Shown here piece by piece: positions 1-8,667 of a DNA stretch of 64,000 nt (position 1 is its first letter; the number at the start of each line of letters is the position of its first letter). The notes under the pieces are model-generated. The model was given only the letters and a program-made list of their open reading frames with translations. It searched no databases and was not told where the DNA came from. The position numbers and the translations under genes were made by a program. This stretch comes from an uncultured Paracoccaceae bacterium (GTDB taxonomy: Bacteria; Pseudomonadota; Alphaproteobacteria; Rhodobacterales; Rhodobacteraceae), in NCBI GenBank assembly GCA_958439195.1, contig OY288151.1:238979-302978 (forward strand), given 5' to 3'.

Positions 1-256
1 CCCGGACGCAGATGCCTTTGCCCGGATCAAGACGCAGATCCGCGCCGCCGATATCTATGCCCGCGATGATGCAAACGGCCTTGCCCGCCGCTATGGCGAA
101 GGGCTGACCAACGGCCTGACGGTCGAGGACGTGAAGGCCTGGCCCGATGTCCTGAATGCGGTCACGCCCGAAGATGTGGTCGCCGCCGCCAAACTGGTTC
201 TGGACAAGCGCAAGGCCGTAACAGGCTATCTGATGCGCCAAGAGGCTGCCCAATGA
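1..256 (+). CDS. M16 family metallopeptidase, C-terminal fragment (cut by window start)
   Basis: Open in frame 2 from the first base to a TGA at 254-256; 84 residues are visible. The start and the zinc-binding half lie outside the window, so the family call rests on context: the stop overlaps the ATG of a second M16-type protein (ATGA at 253-256). Such tandem pairs are a common bacterial arrangement in which one subunit carries the HxxEH zinc site and the other supplies an Arg/Tyr-containing lid. The visible end (TPEDVVAAAKLVLDKRKAV) resembles the terminal helix of M16 domains. I infer this is the catalytic partner. Confidence 0.7.
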   Translation, partial: PDADAFARIKTQIRAADIYARDDANGLARRYGEGLTNGLTVEDVKAWPDVLNAVTPEDVVAAAKLVLDKRKAVTGYLMRQEAAQ

Positions 257-1575
257 TTGCGTTCATCCGCCTGATCCCCGCCGCCCTTACCGTCATGCTT
301 TTTGCGCTGCCCGCGCGGGCGGCCATCGACATCCAGACCGTCACCTCACCCGGCGGGATCACCGCGTGGCTGGTGCAGGAAGACAACATCCCGTTTACCG
401 CGCTTGAGATTCGCTTTCGTGGCGGATCGAGCCTTGATCCGCAGGGCAAGGACGGCGCGGTCAACCTGATGACCGCGCTGATCGAGGAAGGGTCGGGCGA
501 CATGGACGCGCAGGCCTTTGCCGCCGCGCGTGATGGGCTTGCGGCTTCTTTCGGGTTTTCATCCGACATTGACACAGTGGCCGTGTCGGCCCAGTTCCTG
601 ACTGAGAACCGCGATCAGGCTGTGGCGTTGCTGCGGCAGGCCATCACCACGCCGCGCTTTGATCCCGATGCCGTGGAACGGGTGCGGGGTCAGGTGCTGG
701 CCAATCTGCGGTCTGATGAAAAAGACCCCGGCAGCATCGCCAATCGGCTGTTCCGGGAACAGGCTTTTGCCGGGCATCCCTATGCGATGAACGGGGATGG
801 TACCCCGGAAACGGTGCCCAACCTGACGCGCGATGACCTGATTGCCGCGCATCAGGCGACGCTGACCCGTGACCGGGTTTTCGTGGCGGCGGCGGGCGAC
901 ATTTCGGCTGCGGAGCTGGGGCAGTTGTTGGACGATCTGCTGGGCGGCCTGCCCGCCACCGGCCCCGCCCTGCCCGGTCGGGTAGACCCGGCCTTGACAG
1001 GCGGCGTGACGGTGCAGGATTTTCCCGGCCCCCAATCACTGGTGCTGTTTGGCCATTCCGGCATCAAGCGTGACGATCCCGATTTCTTTGCCGCCACCAT
1101 CCTGAACGAAATTCTGGGTGGCAGCCGCTTTTCGGCCCGCCTGATGACAGAGGTCCGCGAAAAGCGCGGGCTGACCTATGGCATCGGCACATCGCTTGTG
1201 GGCTATGACAATTCCGAACTGGTGATGGGGCAGGCCTCGGTCGCCAATGAAAAGGTGGCCGAAGCGGTGGATGTGATCCGTGCCGAATGGGCGCGCATCG
1301 CAACCGAAGGGATCACCGAAGATGAACTGGCCGCAACCAAAACCTATCTGACCGGCGCCTATCCCCTTCGCTTTGATGGCAATGGGCCGCTGGCATCCAT
1401 CATGGTGAACATGCAGTTGATCGGCTTGTCCGCCGATTACCCCCAGACCCGCAATGACAAGGTGAATGCGGTAACGCTGGCGGATGTAAAGCGCGTGGCG
1501 GCATCGCTGTTCCGCGCCGAAGACCTGCGGTTCGTCATCGTTGGGCAACCAACCGGTGTGCAGTCCACAGACTGA
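253..1575 (+). CDS. M16 family peptidase-like protein, probably the non-catalytic partner subunit
   Basis: 440 residues, the usual length for a single-chain bacterial M16 protein. It starts with a signal peptide (residues 1-23, MIAF...ALPARAA), so it should act in the periplasm. Residues 40-120 form the first M16 domain, but where HxxEH is expected the sequence reads VNLMTALIEEG, so the zinc site is missing. The second half has the conserved GGSRFSARLMTEVREKRG followed by LTYGI, the Arg/Tyr motif that contacts substrate. The gene overlaps the upstream M16 gene by 4 bases, consistent with a translationally coupled heterodimer. Substrate unknown. Confidence 0.85.
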   Translation: MIAFIRLIPAALTVMLFALPARAAIDIQTVTSPGGITAWLVQEDNIPFTALEIRFRGGSSLDPQGKDGAVNLMTALIEEGSGDMDAQAFAAARDGLAASFGFSSDIDTVAVSAQFLTENRDQAVALLRQAITTPRFDPDAVERVRGQVLANLRSDEKDPGSIANRLFREQAFAGHPYAMNGDGTPETVPNLTRDDLIAAHQATLTRDRVFVAAAGDISAAELGQLLDDLLGGLPATGPALPGRVDPALTGGVTVQDFPGPQSLVLFGHSGIKRDDPDFFAATILNEILGGSRFSARLMTEVREKRGLTYGIGTSLVGYDNSELVMGQASVANEKVAEAVDVIRAEWARIATEGITEDELAATKTYLTGAYPLRFDGNGPLASIMVNMQLIGLSADYPQTRNDKVNAVTLADVKRVAASLFRAEDLRFVIVGQPTGVQSTD

Positions 1576-1633
1576 TGGGTCAGGGCCGCCGAATCTGTGG
1601 CCCTGATCCTTTGCGCCTGCTACATATGGGTGT

Positions 1634-3475
1634 ATGAACGCCCCCGCACCCAAGATAACCGGCCCCTTTGGCCGCCCGATGATCCGCCAACTGGATGAGG
1701 CGGCGATCAATCGCATCGCGGCGGGTGAGGTGGTGGAACGTCCTGCCAGTGCCGTAAAAGAACTGGTGGAAAACGCGCTGGATGCCGGGGCAACCCGCGT
1801 TTCGGTGGACTATGCCGATGGCGGCAAGACGCTGATCCGCGTCACCGATGATGGCTGTGGCATGACGGCGGATGATCTGCCGCTTGCCCTGTCGCGCCAT
1901 GCGACGTCAAAGATCGACGGGTCCGATCTGCTGAACATCCACAGTTTCGGCTTTCGTGGCGAGGCGCTGCCTTCGCTTGGGTCCGTCGGTCGCCTGACTC
2001 TGACCTCGCGTGCGCAAGGGGCCGAGGCGGCAAGCCTGACGGTGTCAGGCGGGCAGATGGCCCCGGTCAAACCGGCGGCGCTGACGCGCGGCACGGTGGT
2101 AGAGTTACGCGATCTGTTCTTTGCCACCCCGGCACGGCTGAAATTCCTGCGGTCTGACCGGGCCGAGGCGCAGGCAATAGCCGATGTGGTCCGCCGTCTG
2201 GCGATGGCAGAACCCAGCGTCGGCTTTACCCTGCGCGATGTATCGGGCGGCGGCGAGGGGCGGGTAATGTTCCGCGCCGATCCGACAGGGGGCGACTTCT
2301 TTGATGCGCTGCATGCGCGTCTGGCCAGCGTTCTGGGCGCGGATTTCATCGACAACGCGTTGCGGGTGGATGTGGAACGCGATGGCCTGCGGCTGACGGG
2401 TTATGCCGCCCTGCCCACCTATTCGCGCGGATCGTCGGTGCAGCAGTTCCTGTTCGTGAATGGCCGCCCCGTGCTGGACCGGATGCTGTTTGGTGCGCTG
2501 CGGGCGGCCTATTTCGATTTCCTCAGCCGTGACCGACACCCCGCCGCTGTGTTGACCATCACCTGCGATCCGGAACGGGTGGATGTGAACGTCCACCCCG
2601 CCAAGGCCGAGGTGCGGTTCCGTGAACCAGAGGCCGTGCGTGCCTTGATCATCACCGGGTTGCGCACAGTGCTGTCCGGCGCAGGCCATCGCGCCAGCAG
2701 CACGGTGGGCGATGCCACCCTTTCTGCCCTGCGGGTGGAGCCGCCGCGCATTTATCAGATGGACCGCCCGTCACAGGGCAGCCTTGCGCGCAGTTTTGCC
2801 TTTCAGGCCCCCATGCCGCAGCCCGGCTTTGCCGAAGCGCCGGCGGCACGGGCCGATTTCACCGCCACCGAAGCGCCAGAGCCAGAGGTGACCGCCCGCC
2901 CCTTGGGTGCGGCCCGCGCGCAGGTGCATGAAAATTACATCATCGCGCAAACCGAAACCGGCATCGTCATCGTGGATCAGCATGCCGCGCATGAACGGCT
3001 GGTCTATGAACGGCTGAAACGGCAGATGGCGGAAACCGGGATTACCGCGCAGGCGCTGTTGATCCCCGAAATCGTGGACCTGTCGCCGGGTGATGCAGCG
3101 CGGATCATGGACCATGCCAAAGCGTTGTCGCGCCTTGGCCTGACGGTAGAACCCTTTGGCGGATCGGCCATTGCCATCCGCGAAACCCCGGCCATCCTTG
3201 GCCCGGTCAACGGTGCGGCGCTGATCCGCGATGTGCTGGATGAACTGGCCGATCTGGGCGACAGCCAGTTGGTGCAGGCGCGGATCGAGGCGGTTCTGTC
3301 GCGCATGGCCTGCCACGGTTCGGTGCGGTCTGGCCGTCAGATGCGGGCCGAGGAAATGAATGCCCTGCTGCGCGAGATGGAGGCAACACCCCATTCCGGT
3401 CAATGCAACCACGGGCGGCCCACCTATGTGGAACTGAAGCTGACGGATATTGAACGGTTGTTCGGGCGGCGATGA
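1634..3475 (+). CDS. mutL: DNA mismatch repair protein MutL, endonuclease type
   Basis: 613 residues. The N-terminal GHKL ATPase is clear: ENALDAG, DDGCGM, then GFRGEALPSLGS. A variable linker covers about residues 350-430, and the C-terminal dimerisation domain carries DQHAAHERLVYE, a match to the DQHA(X)2E(X)4E metal-binding motif of nicking MutL proteins, plus a terminal CNHGRPTYVEL. This fits bacteria without MutH. The start is uncertain: the ATG at 1634 gives a 15-residue leader, whereas the ATG at 1679 (MIRQLDEAAINRIAAGEVV) fits the usual family start; neither has a strong ribosome site. The stop overlaps rmuC (ATGA). Confidence 0.96.
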   Translation: MNAPAPKITGPFGRPMIRQLDEAAINRIAAGEVVERPASAVKELVENALDAGATRVSVDYADGGKTLIRVTDDGCGMTADDLPLALSRHATSKIDGSDLLNIHSFGFRGEALPSLGSVGRLTLTSRAQGAEAASLTVSGGQMAPVKPAALTRGTVVELRDLFFATPARLKFLRSDRAEAQAIADVVRRLAMAEPSVGFTLRDVSGGGEGRVMFRADPTGGDFFDALHARLASVLGADFIDNALRVDVERDGLRLTGYAALPTYSRGSSVQQFLFVNGRPVLDRMLFGALRAAYFDFLSRDRHPAAVLTITCDPERVDVNVHPAKAEVRFREPEAVRALIITGLRTVLSGAGHRASSTVGDATLSALRVEPPRIYQMDRPSQGSLARSFAFQAPMPQPGFAEAPAARADFTATEAPEPEVTARPLGAARAQVHENYIIAQTETGIVIVDQHAAHERLVYERLKRQMAETGITAQALLIPEIVDLSPGDAARIMDHAKALSRLGLTVEPFGGSAIAIRETPAILGPVNGAALIRDVLDELADLGDSQLVQARIEAVLSRMACHGSVRSGRQMRAEEMNALLREMEATPHSGQCNHGRPTYVELKLTDIERLFGRR

Positions 3476-4626
3476 TTACCGTTGGCGGCACCCAATATAC
3501 ATGGACCGATCCCGCGGTTCTGATCGCCGCAGCGGCGCTGGCGGTGCTGATCGTCCTGCTTCTTACCCTGCGGGCGGCGGCGCGGTCGGCGCGGATGGCC
3601 GGGCCATTGCTGCGGCAGATGGAATGGATGTCGCATCGGGTGCAATCCCTGTCCGATGGGCAGGAACGGCTGGCTGGCGGTTTGCATCATGTGTCCGAGG
3701 CGGCGGCTGTCAGCCAGTCGTCGATGTTGAAGCTGATGGAACAGCGCCTTGCCGATGTGCAACGCCAGATGACCGAGGCGCTGCATGGCACCTCGACCCG
3801 CACGGCGCGCAGCTTGGGTGATTTGCAACAGCGGCTGGAAACCATCGACAAGGCACAGGCCAATATCGAAAAGCTGTCGGGCAATGTCCTGTCGCTTCAG
3901 GATATTTTGTCGAACAAGCAGACCCGTGGCGCGTTCGGGGAAATTCAGTTGAACGACATCGTGCAAAAGGCCCTGCCGCCCGATGCCTATACGATGCAGG
4001 CCACCCTACCCAACGGGCGGCGAGCGGATTGCCTGATCCATCTGCCCAAACCCCCCGGCCCCATCGTCATCGACGCCAAATTTCCGCTGGAGGCCTATGA
4101 ATCGCTGCGCCGCGCCGAAACCCCGCACCAACAGCTTGAGGCCCAGCGTTTGATGCGCGGCTCTGTTCGCGCGCACATTCGCGCGATTGCAGACAGGTAT
4201 ATCCTTGAAGGCGAAACCGCCGATGGCGCGCTGATGTTCCTGCCGTCCGAGGCGGTTTATGCAGAACTGCATGCCAATTTCCCCGATGTGGTGCGCGAAG
4301 GTTTCGCCGCCAAGGTGTGGATTGTGTCGCCCACCACCTGCATGGCCACGCTCAACACCATGCGCGCGGTGCTGAAGGATGCCCGGATGCGCGAACAGGC
4401 CGGCGCGATCCGCAAGGAGCTGGCCCTGCTGTACGGTGATGTTGAACGGCTGGGCGCGCGGGTGGAAAATCTGGATCGGCATTTCGGCCAGGCCGCGAAG
4501 GATATCGAGGAAATCAAGATCAGCAGCGAAAAGGCCACGCGCCGGGCGCGGCGTCTGGACAACTTTGATTTTGAAGAACTCGCCAGTGACGGCACCCCCC
4601 TGATCGGCCCACAGGCGGCGGAATGA
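3472..4626 (+). CDS. rmuC: RmuC family DNA recombination protein
   Basis: 384 residues. One membrane-spanning helix near the N-terminus (about residues 12-32, AVLIAAAALAVLIVLLLTLR) is followed by a coiled-coil region (40-130) and the RmuC nuclease-like domain, which contains LSNKQTRGAFGEIQL, IVIDAKFPLEAYESL and VWIVSPTTCMATLNTMRAVL. RmuC is implicated in limiting inversions at short repeats; its biochemical role is still inferred from its PD-(D/E)XK-like fold. It overlaps mutL at its start and the HutD-like gene at its end (both ATGA), so the three probably form one operon. Confidence 0.93.
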   Translation: MITVGGTQYTWTDPAVLIAAAALAVLIVLLLTLRAAARSARMAGPLLRQMEWMSHRVQSLSDGQERLAGGLHHVSEAAAVSQSSMLKLMEQRLADVQRQMTEALHGTSTRTARSLGDLQQRLETIDKAQANIEKLSGNVLSLQDILSNKQTRGAFGEIQLNDIVQKALPPDAYTMQATLPNGRRADCLIHLPKPPGPIVIDAKFPLEAYESLRRAETPHQQLEAQRLMRGSVRAHIRAIADRYILEGETADGALMFLPSEAVYAELHANFPDVVREGFAAKVWIVSPTTCMATLNTMRAVLKDARMREQAGAIRKELALLYGDVERLGARVENLDRHFGQAAKDIEEIKISSEKATRRARRLDNFDFEELASDGTPLIGPQAAE

Positions 4627-5150
4627 AACACCTGACGCGCGCAGATTATGCCCGGCAGCCGTGGAAGAACGGCAAGGGCGTGACCGTGGAACTTGCGCGG
4701 GTGGATGCTGACGGGGCGATGCTTTGGCGGCTGTCGATGGCCACAGTGGCCGAGGATGGGCCGTTTTCCATTTTTCCGGGCATTGAACGCAACCTGACCG
4801 TCATATCCGGCCCCGGTTTCCGTCTGGAAGGGGAAGGTCTTTCCTTTGCCTGCCCGCCTTTGGTGCCTGTCGCCTTTCCCGGTGATGCCGCGGTTTCGGC
4901 GCAGGGCACAGACGGCGTGGCGTCACAGGATTTCAACGTGATGACAGCCCGACACCTGCCGCGTCCGACCGTAGAGGTGACAGAAGGCGCGGTCTGTTTT
5001 CCCGCCGGTGATCTGCTGGCCCTTTTCGCGCTGGATGCCGGACGGGCGAATGACGCGGCCCTTGCCGAACATGACCTGATCCTGTCGGATCAGGCCATTC
5101 TGGCCGAGGGGCGTTTTCTGGCTGTCCGTTTGAACGGCGTGGCGGGTTAG
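4623..5150 (+). CDS. HutD/Ves family cupin-like protein
   Basis: 175 residues. The opening MKHLTRADYARQPWKNGKGVTVEL and the segment MLWRLSMATVAEDGPFSIFPGIERNL are the hallmarks of the HutD/Ves family (W-K-N-G-G-x-T, R-x-S-x-A-x-V-x-x-x-G-P-F-S-x-F-P-G-x-x-R). These are small bicupin proteins found with histidine-utilisation genes or as cold-induced Ves; the molecular function is not firmly established. No hut genes are nearby. The start overlaps the rmuC stop by 4 bases, and the gene converges on chrR with only 3 bases between the stops. Confidence 0.88.
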   Translation: MKHLTRADYARQPWKNGKGVTVELARVDADGAMLWRLSMATVAEDGPFSIFPGIERNLTVISGPGFRLEGEGLSFACPPLVPVAFPGDAAVSAQGTDGVASQDFNVMTARHLPRPTVEVTEGAVCFPAGDLLALFALDAGRANDAALAEHDLILSDQAILAEGRFLAVRLNGVAG

Positions 5151-5153
5151 GCG

Positions 5154-5798
5154 TCAGATCCCGAAGAACGGCTGTGCCAGCCGCGGGATCAATCCGTTGA
5201 ATTTCAGCGGTGCGTCCGTTGCGGCAAGGCAAATGCAGACCTGACCCTCTTCCGCGACAGGCGTATGCTGCATCGCCTCATCCGCGATTTCGATGTCACC
5301 GGGGCCAAAACGATCGCTGTCATCGCGGAACGCGCCTTGCAGCACCAATGTCAGCTCCAGCCCGCGATGCCCGTGATCCGGCACCGCCTGGCCGCCCGGA
5401 ATATACAACAGGCGGGCCGATGCATCCTTGCCGGTGCGAATGACCGCCTGCTTCACGCCCATGCCGACATTGCGCCAACGCACCTTGTCCGGCCCGCCGC
5501 CCACATAATCGGCCAGCGGAGCGGGAAATACCCCAGCGCCGCGCAGGGGGCGGCGTGCAGTAGCCTGCGAAAGGCCATCGATCCTGTCCATGCAGGCGGC
5601 AAGACTGTCATCCGACATATCCGCCAGCGCCGTCGTTTCGATCATCGCGCCGCCAACCGCCTCGAACGAGGCAAGCTGCGCGCGGCAGTCGTCGCACAGG
5701 GAAACATGCGTAGCCACGACCAGATTGAATGCCTCGGGCAGTTCGCCTGCCGCATAGGACATCAACAACTGGTCCGAAAGGTGGTGCCTGATCGTCAT
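5154..5798 (-). CDS. chrR: ChrR family zinc-dependent anti-sigma factor of RpoE
   Basis: 214 residues. The N-terminal anti-sigma domain has His6, His31, Cys35 and Cys38 (THVSLCDDC), the four zinc ligands known from Rhodobacter sphaeroides ChrR. The C-terminal cupin domain keeps H142, H144, E148 and H178 (DHGHRGLE ... MQHTP), matching the second metal site needed for the response to singlet oxygen. ChrR holds RpoE inactive in the cytoplasm until singlet oxygen triggers its degradation. It lies 13 bases after rpoE and must be co-transcribed from the promoter at 6469-6497. Confidence 0.95.
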   Translation of the reverse strand: MTIRHHLSDQLLMSYAAGELPEAFNLVVATHVSLCDDCRAQLASFEAVGGAMIETTALADMSDDSLAACMDRIDGLSQATARRPLRGAGVFPAPLADYVGGGPDKVRWRNVGMGVKQAVIRTGKDASARLLYIPGGQAVPDHGHRGLELTLVLQGAFRDDSDRFGPGDIEIADEAMQHTPVAEEGQVCICLAATDAPLKFNGLIPRLAQPFFGI

Positions 5799-5811
5799 CT
5801 TCCGTCTTGCC

Positions 5812-6357
5812 TCAACTCATCTGCTGGCGCAGCCGCTCTAACGCCAATCTAATGCGCGACTTGATCGTTCCAAGCGGAAGGCCCGTCTCTGCGGCAATTT
5901 CGCTGTGCGAAAGATCACCGTAGAAGGCCCGTTCGATCAAGGCGCGCTGTTTTTCGGGCAACTGGGCAAGCGCGGCACCCAGCCGATCAGTGTCTTGCTG
6001 CGCCTCTAGCACCTCGGCCTGATCGGGTTCAGGCTCTGGTCCCCAGGGCAGGTCTTCCGGTTCGGGCCGCCGCGCCTTGCGCAGCGCGTCGATCCGTCTG
6101 TTACGGGCGATGGTGAAGACCCAGGTCGCCACCGATGCCCGCGACGGATCGAAAAGCCCCGCCTTTTGCCACAGCGTTGCCATGACATCCTGCGCGCATT
6201 CCTCGGCCAGCGTGGCATCCGCGCCCGACTTCATCAGGAAGGCCTTCACCCGTGGGGCGAAATGCCGGAACAGGGCGGCAAAAGCCGCCTTGTCCTGATG
6301 GTCGCGCACCCGGATAACCAGTGCCGCCCAATCCGTCTCAACCTCATCCGCCTGCAC
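5812..6357 (-). CDS. rpoE: RpoE family ECF sigma factor, photo-oxidative stress
   Basis: 181 residues, a typical group ECF11 sigma factor. Sigma-2: residues 20-90, with AEECAQDVMATLWQKAGLFD and VATWVFTIARNRRIDALRKA. Sigma-4: residues 125-180, with LPEKQRALIERAFYGDLSHS and the helix-turn-helix IAAETGLPLGTIKSRIRLAL. Its gene precedes chrR and faces a divergent five-gene operon, the same order as in R. sphaeroides. A TGATCC-N18-TAAAA promoter upstream indicates autoregulation. Confidence 0.95.
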   Translation of the reverse strand: MQADEVETDWAALVIRVRDHQDKAAFAALFRHFAPRVKAFLMKSGADATLAEECAQDVMATLWQKAGLFDPSRASVATWVFTIARNRRIDALRKARRPEPEDLPWGPEPEPDQAEVLEAQQDTDRLGAALAQLPEKQRALIERAFYGDLSHSEIAAETGLPLGTIKSRIRLALERLRQQMS

Positions 6358-6468
6358 GGCAGAGCCTTCCTTTCGGCGATCAACCCCTTGTCGTTTCGCA
6401 GCCTATTGCCACGCAGTTCAAGGTGCATCCGATTTTTTCGGCCTGTCGTACATCGAACATCATGGAAC

Positions 6469-6497
6469 TTTTACGTGACATGCTGTCCGATGGATCA
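6469..6497 (-). promoter_or_regulatory. RpoE-dependent promoter of rpoE-chrR
   Basis: Read on the minus strand, TGATCC (6497-6492) and TAAAA (6473-6469) are separated by exactly 18 bases, matching the published Rhodobacter RpoE consensus (TGATCC, 18 bases, TAAGA/TAAAA type). It lies about 110 bases upstream of the rpoE start, leaving an untranslated leader of roughly 100 bases. Confidence 0.85.
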
Positions 6498-6562
6498 CAC
6501 AAGGCGAAATGTTCCTCGTAAAGCCGCTGTCAAGACCGGTATGTCTAGTAAAGTTTACAGGT

Positions 6563-6591
6563 TGATCCAATCTGATCGCCCAAACGTAAGA
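6563..6591 (+). promoter_or_regulatory. RpoE-dependent promoter of the divergent oxidase operon
   Basis: TGATCC (6563-6568), an 18-base spacer, then TAAGA (6587-6591) on the plus strand, 31 bases upstream of the ATG at 6623. Same motif and same spacer length as the rpoE promoter on the opposite strand; the two -35 elements are 65 bases apart. Confidence 0.88.
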
Positions 6592-6622
6592 CCACAAAAG
6601 ACCAGCAGGAGTGTTCCGTTTC

Positions 6623-7918
6623 ATGCCTTTCGAAAATCTTGGCTCTGTTCCCCGTCGCGTTGCTGTTATCGGGGGGGGCATTTCTGGCATGGCCGCCGCG
6701 CATCTTCTGGCTGATGACCACACCGTTGTTCTGTTCGAGGCGGAAGACCGACTTGGCGGACATGCGCGCACGGTGATGGCGGGCAAGAACGGCGATCAGC
6801 CGGTGGATACCGGCTTCATCGTGTTCAACAAGGTGAACTATCCCAACCTGCTGCAAATGTTCGATAAACTGCATGTGCCCTATGTCGAAAGCAGCATGAG
6901 CTTTGGGGCATCCATCGGCGGCGGGCGGCTGGAATACGGCCTCGCCTCGCTGGATGTGATCTTTGCGCAGCGCAAGAACCTGATCTCGCCCCGCTTTCTG
7001 GGGATGCTGACCGATATCATGCGGTTCAACAAGAATGCCGCCGCCGTGGTGCGGCCCGGCATGACAATCCGTGATCTGTTGGAAACGCTGGGAACGGGCG
7101 ATTGGTTCCGCGATTATTACATCACGCCGTTTTCCGGGGCGATCTGGTCTACGCCCACGATGGGTATCCTTGATTTTCCGGCCCATGCGCTGGTGCGGTT
7201 CTTTGAAAACCACCGCCTGCTGGATTTTGAAGGCCAGCATCAGTGGTATACGGTTCAGGGTGGGTCCATCGAATATGTCCGCCGCCTGCAAGCATCGCTG
7301 ATGACACGCGGGGTGGACATCCGGCTGGGTGCAGCCGTGGCAGGCATCAAGCGTGAGGCGGGCGGCGTCATGATCCGCCCCTTTGGCGGCGAATGGGAAA
7401 TGTTCGACGAAGTGGTGATGGCCACCCATTCCGACATAAGCCTTTCCCTGCTGGCCGATCCGTCGCCTGCGGAACGCGCGGCCCTTGGTGCTGTGCGCTA
7501 TCAGGCCAATCACGCGATCCTGCACCGGGACACGTCTGTCATGCCAAAGAACCGCAAATGCTGGTCCTCTTGGGTTTATGTCGAAGGCGCGGGGCAGGCC
7601 AAGGGCAAGATCGACCTGACCTATTGGATGAATTCCCTGCAACCGATCCCGCATGACGATCCCCTGTTTGTCACGCTGAACTCAAATGGCGGAATTGATG
7701 AATCGCTGATCGACGACATGGTGACCTTTGATCACCCGGTCTATGACCTTTCGGCCATCGACGCACAGGCGCGGATCCGTGCGATGAACGGCACGCGTAA
7801 CACCTGGTTCGCGGGCGCATGGATGCGCAACGGGTTTCATGAGGATGGCTTCGCCTCGGCCGTTGATGTGGTCACGGCGATGCGGACCGAGGCGCGGCAA
7901 AAGGCCCTGGCGGCATGA
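6623..7918 (+). CDS. FAD-dependent amine-oxidase-like protein, first gene of the RpoE operon (UfaO-like candidate)
   Basis: 431 residues. It opens with a dinucleotide-binding fold (VAVIGGGISGMAAAHLL ... VVLFEAEDRLGGHARTV) and ends with the flavin-closing motif NTWFAGAWMRNGFHEDG, typical of the NAD(P)-binding/flavin amine oxidoreductase family. I chose ATG 6623 because AGGAG at 6606-6610 is well spaced for it, whereas the GTG at 6611 abuts that site. In R. sphaeroides the protein in this position is RpoE-controlled and, from memory, is assigned as the oxidase forming furan fatty acids; that transfer is inference. The stop overlaps the next gene (ATGA). Confidence 0.85.
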   Translation: MPFENLGSVPRRVAVIGGGISGMAAAHLLADDHTVVLFEAEDRLGGHARTVMAGKNGDQPVDTGFIVFNKVNYPNLLQMFDKLHVPYVESSMSFGASIGGGRLEYGLASLDVIFAQRKNLISPRFLGMLTDIMRFNKNAAAVVRPGMTIRDLLETLGTGDWFRDYYITPFSGAIWSTPTMGILDFPAHALVRFFENHRLLDFEGQHQWYTVQGGSIEYVRRLQASLMTRGVDIRLGAAVAGIKREAGGVMIRPFGGEWEMFDEVVMATHSDISLSLLADPSPAERAALGAVRYQANHAILHRDTSVMPKNRKCWSSWVYVEGAGQAKGKIDLTYWMNSLQPIPHDDPLFVTLNSNGGIDESLIDDMVTFDHPVYDLSAIDAQARIRAMNGTRNTWFAGAWMRNGFHEDGFASAVDVVTAMRTEARQKALAA

Positions 7919-8667
7919 CCGACGTCGACCTGATCCGCGGGGAAACCTTTCATGGCCGCAAGGGCGCGGTCACGAACAGCTTTCGCTATACTGTGGATTA
8001 CCTGCTGCTGGACCCCGACCGCGCCAGGGGACCATCACTGTTTTCGCGCAACAAGGCCAATCTGACCGCGATCCATGATGCCGATTTCGGCGGCCAACCC
8101 CGGCAGGGACGTGGCACCGCCTGGGTGCGTGAGGTGCTGGCCGCCCACGGCCTGCCGGGTGCCGACCGCATCCTTCTGCTGGGGCAACCCCGCGTGCTGG
8201 GCCATGTGTTCAACCCGGTCAGTTTCTGGCTGTGCCACGACCACCTTGGCCATCTGCGCACCGTGATTGCCGAAGTGTCCAACACCTATGGCGACCGCCA
8301 TTCCTATCTGTGCCACCGTGATGACATGGGGCCGATCACAAAGACCGACACGATCACCGCAAAGAAGATCTTCCACGTCTCGCCCTTTCAGCCCATCGAA
8401 GGCGGTTATGCCTTCCGCTTTGACATCCGCGCAGATCGGATCGGGATCTGGATCGACTATTCCTCCAAGGATGGCGGGTTGTTCACCAACCTGATCGGCC
8501 CCCGTGTGCCGCTGACCAACTGGGAAATTCTGCGCGCCGCGATCCGCCGCCCACTGGGCAGCCGCCGGGTGCTGGCGTTGATCCACTGGCAGGCGCTGAA
8601 GCTGGCGCTCAAGGGTGTGAAGTTCCGCAACCGCCCCACCCCCCCGCCCGAGGAAGTCACGCGATGA
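7915..8667 (+). CDS. DUF1365 family protein
   Basis: 250 residues, the usual length. Recognised from the N-terminal block (GETFHGRKGAVTNSFRYTVD), RILLLGQPRVLGHVFNPVSF followed by WLC, VIAEVSNTYGDRHSYLC and KIFHVSPFQPIEGGYAFRFD, all conserved in DUF1365. The family commonly sits beside amine-oxidase-like flavoproteins and cyclopropane fatty-acid synthases, hinting at a role in lipid modification, but no reaction is assigned. ATGA overlaps with both neighbours show tight coupling within the RpoE operon. Confidence 0.9.
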   Translation: MTDVDLIRGETFHGRKGAVTNSFRYTVDYLLLDPDRARGPSLFSRNKANLTAIHDADFGGQPRQGRGTAWVREVLAAHGLPGADRILLLGQPRVLGHVFNPVSFWLCHDHLGHLRTVIAEVSNTYGDRHSYLCHRDDMGPITKTDTITAKKIFHVSPFQPIEGGYAFRFDIRADRIGIWIDYSSKDGGLFTNLIGPRVPLTNWEILRAAIRRPLGSRRVLALIHWQALKLALKGVKFRNRPTPPPEEVTR

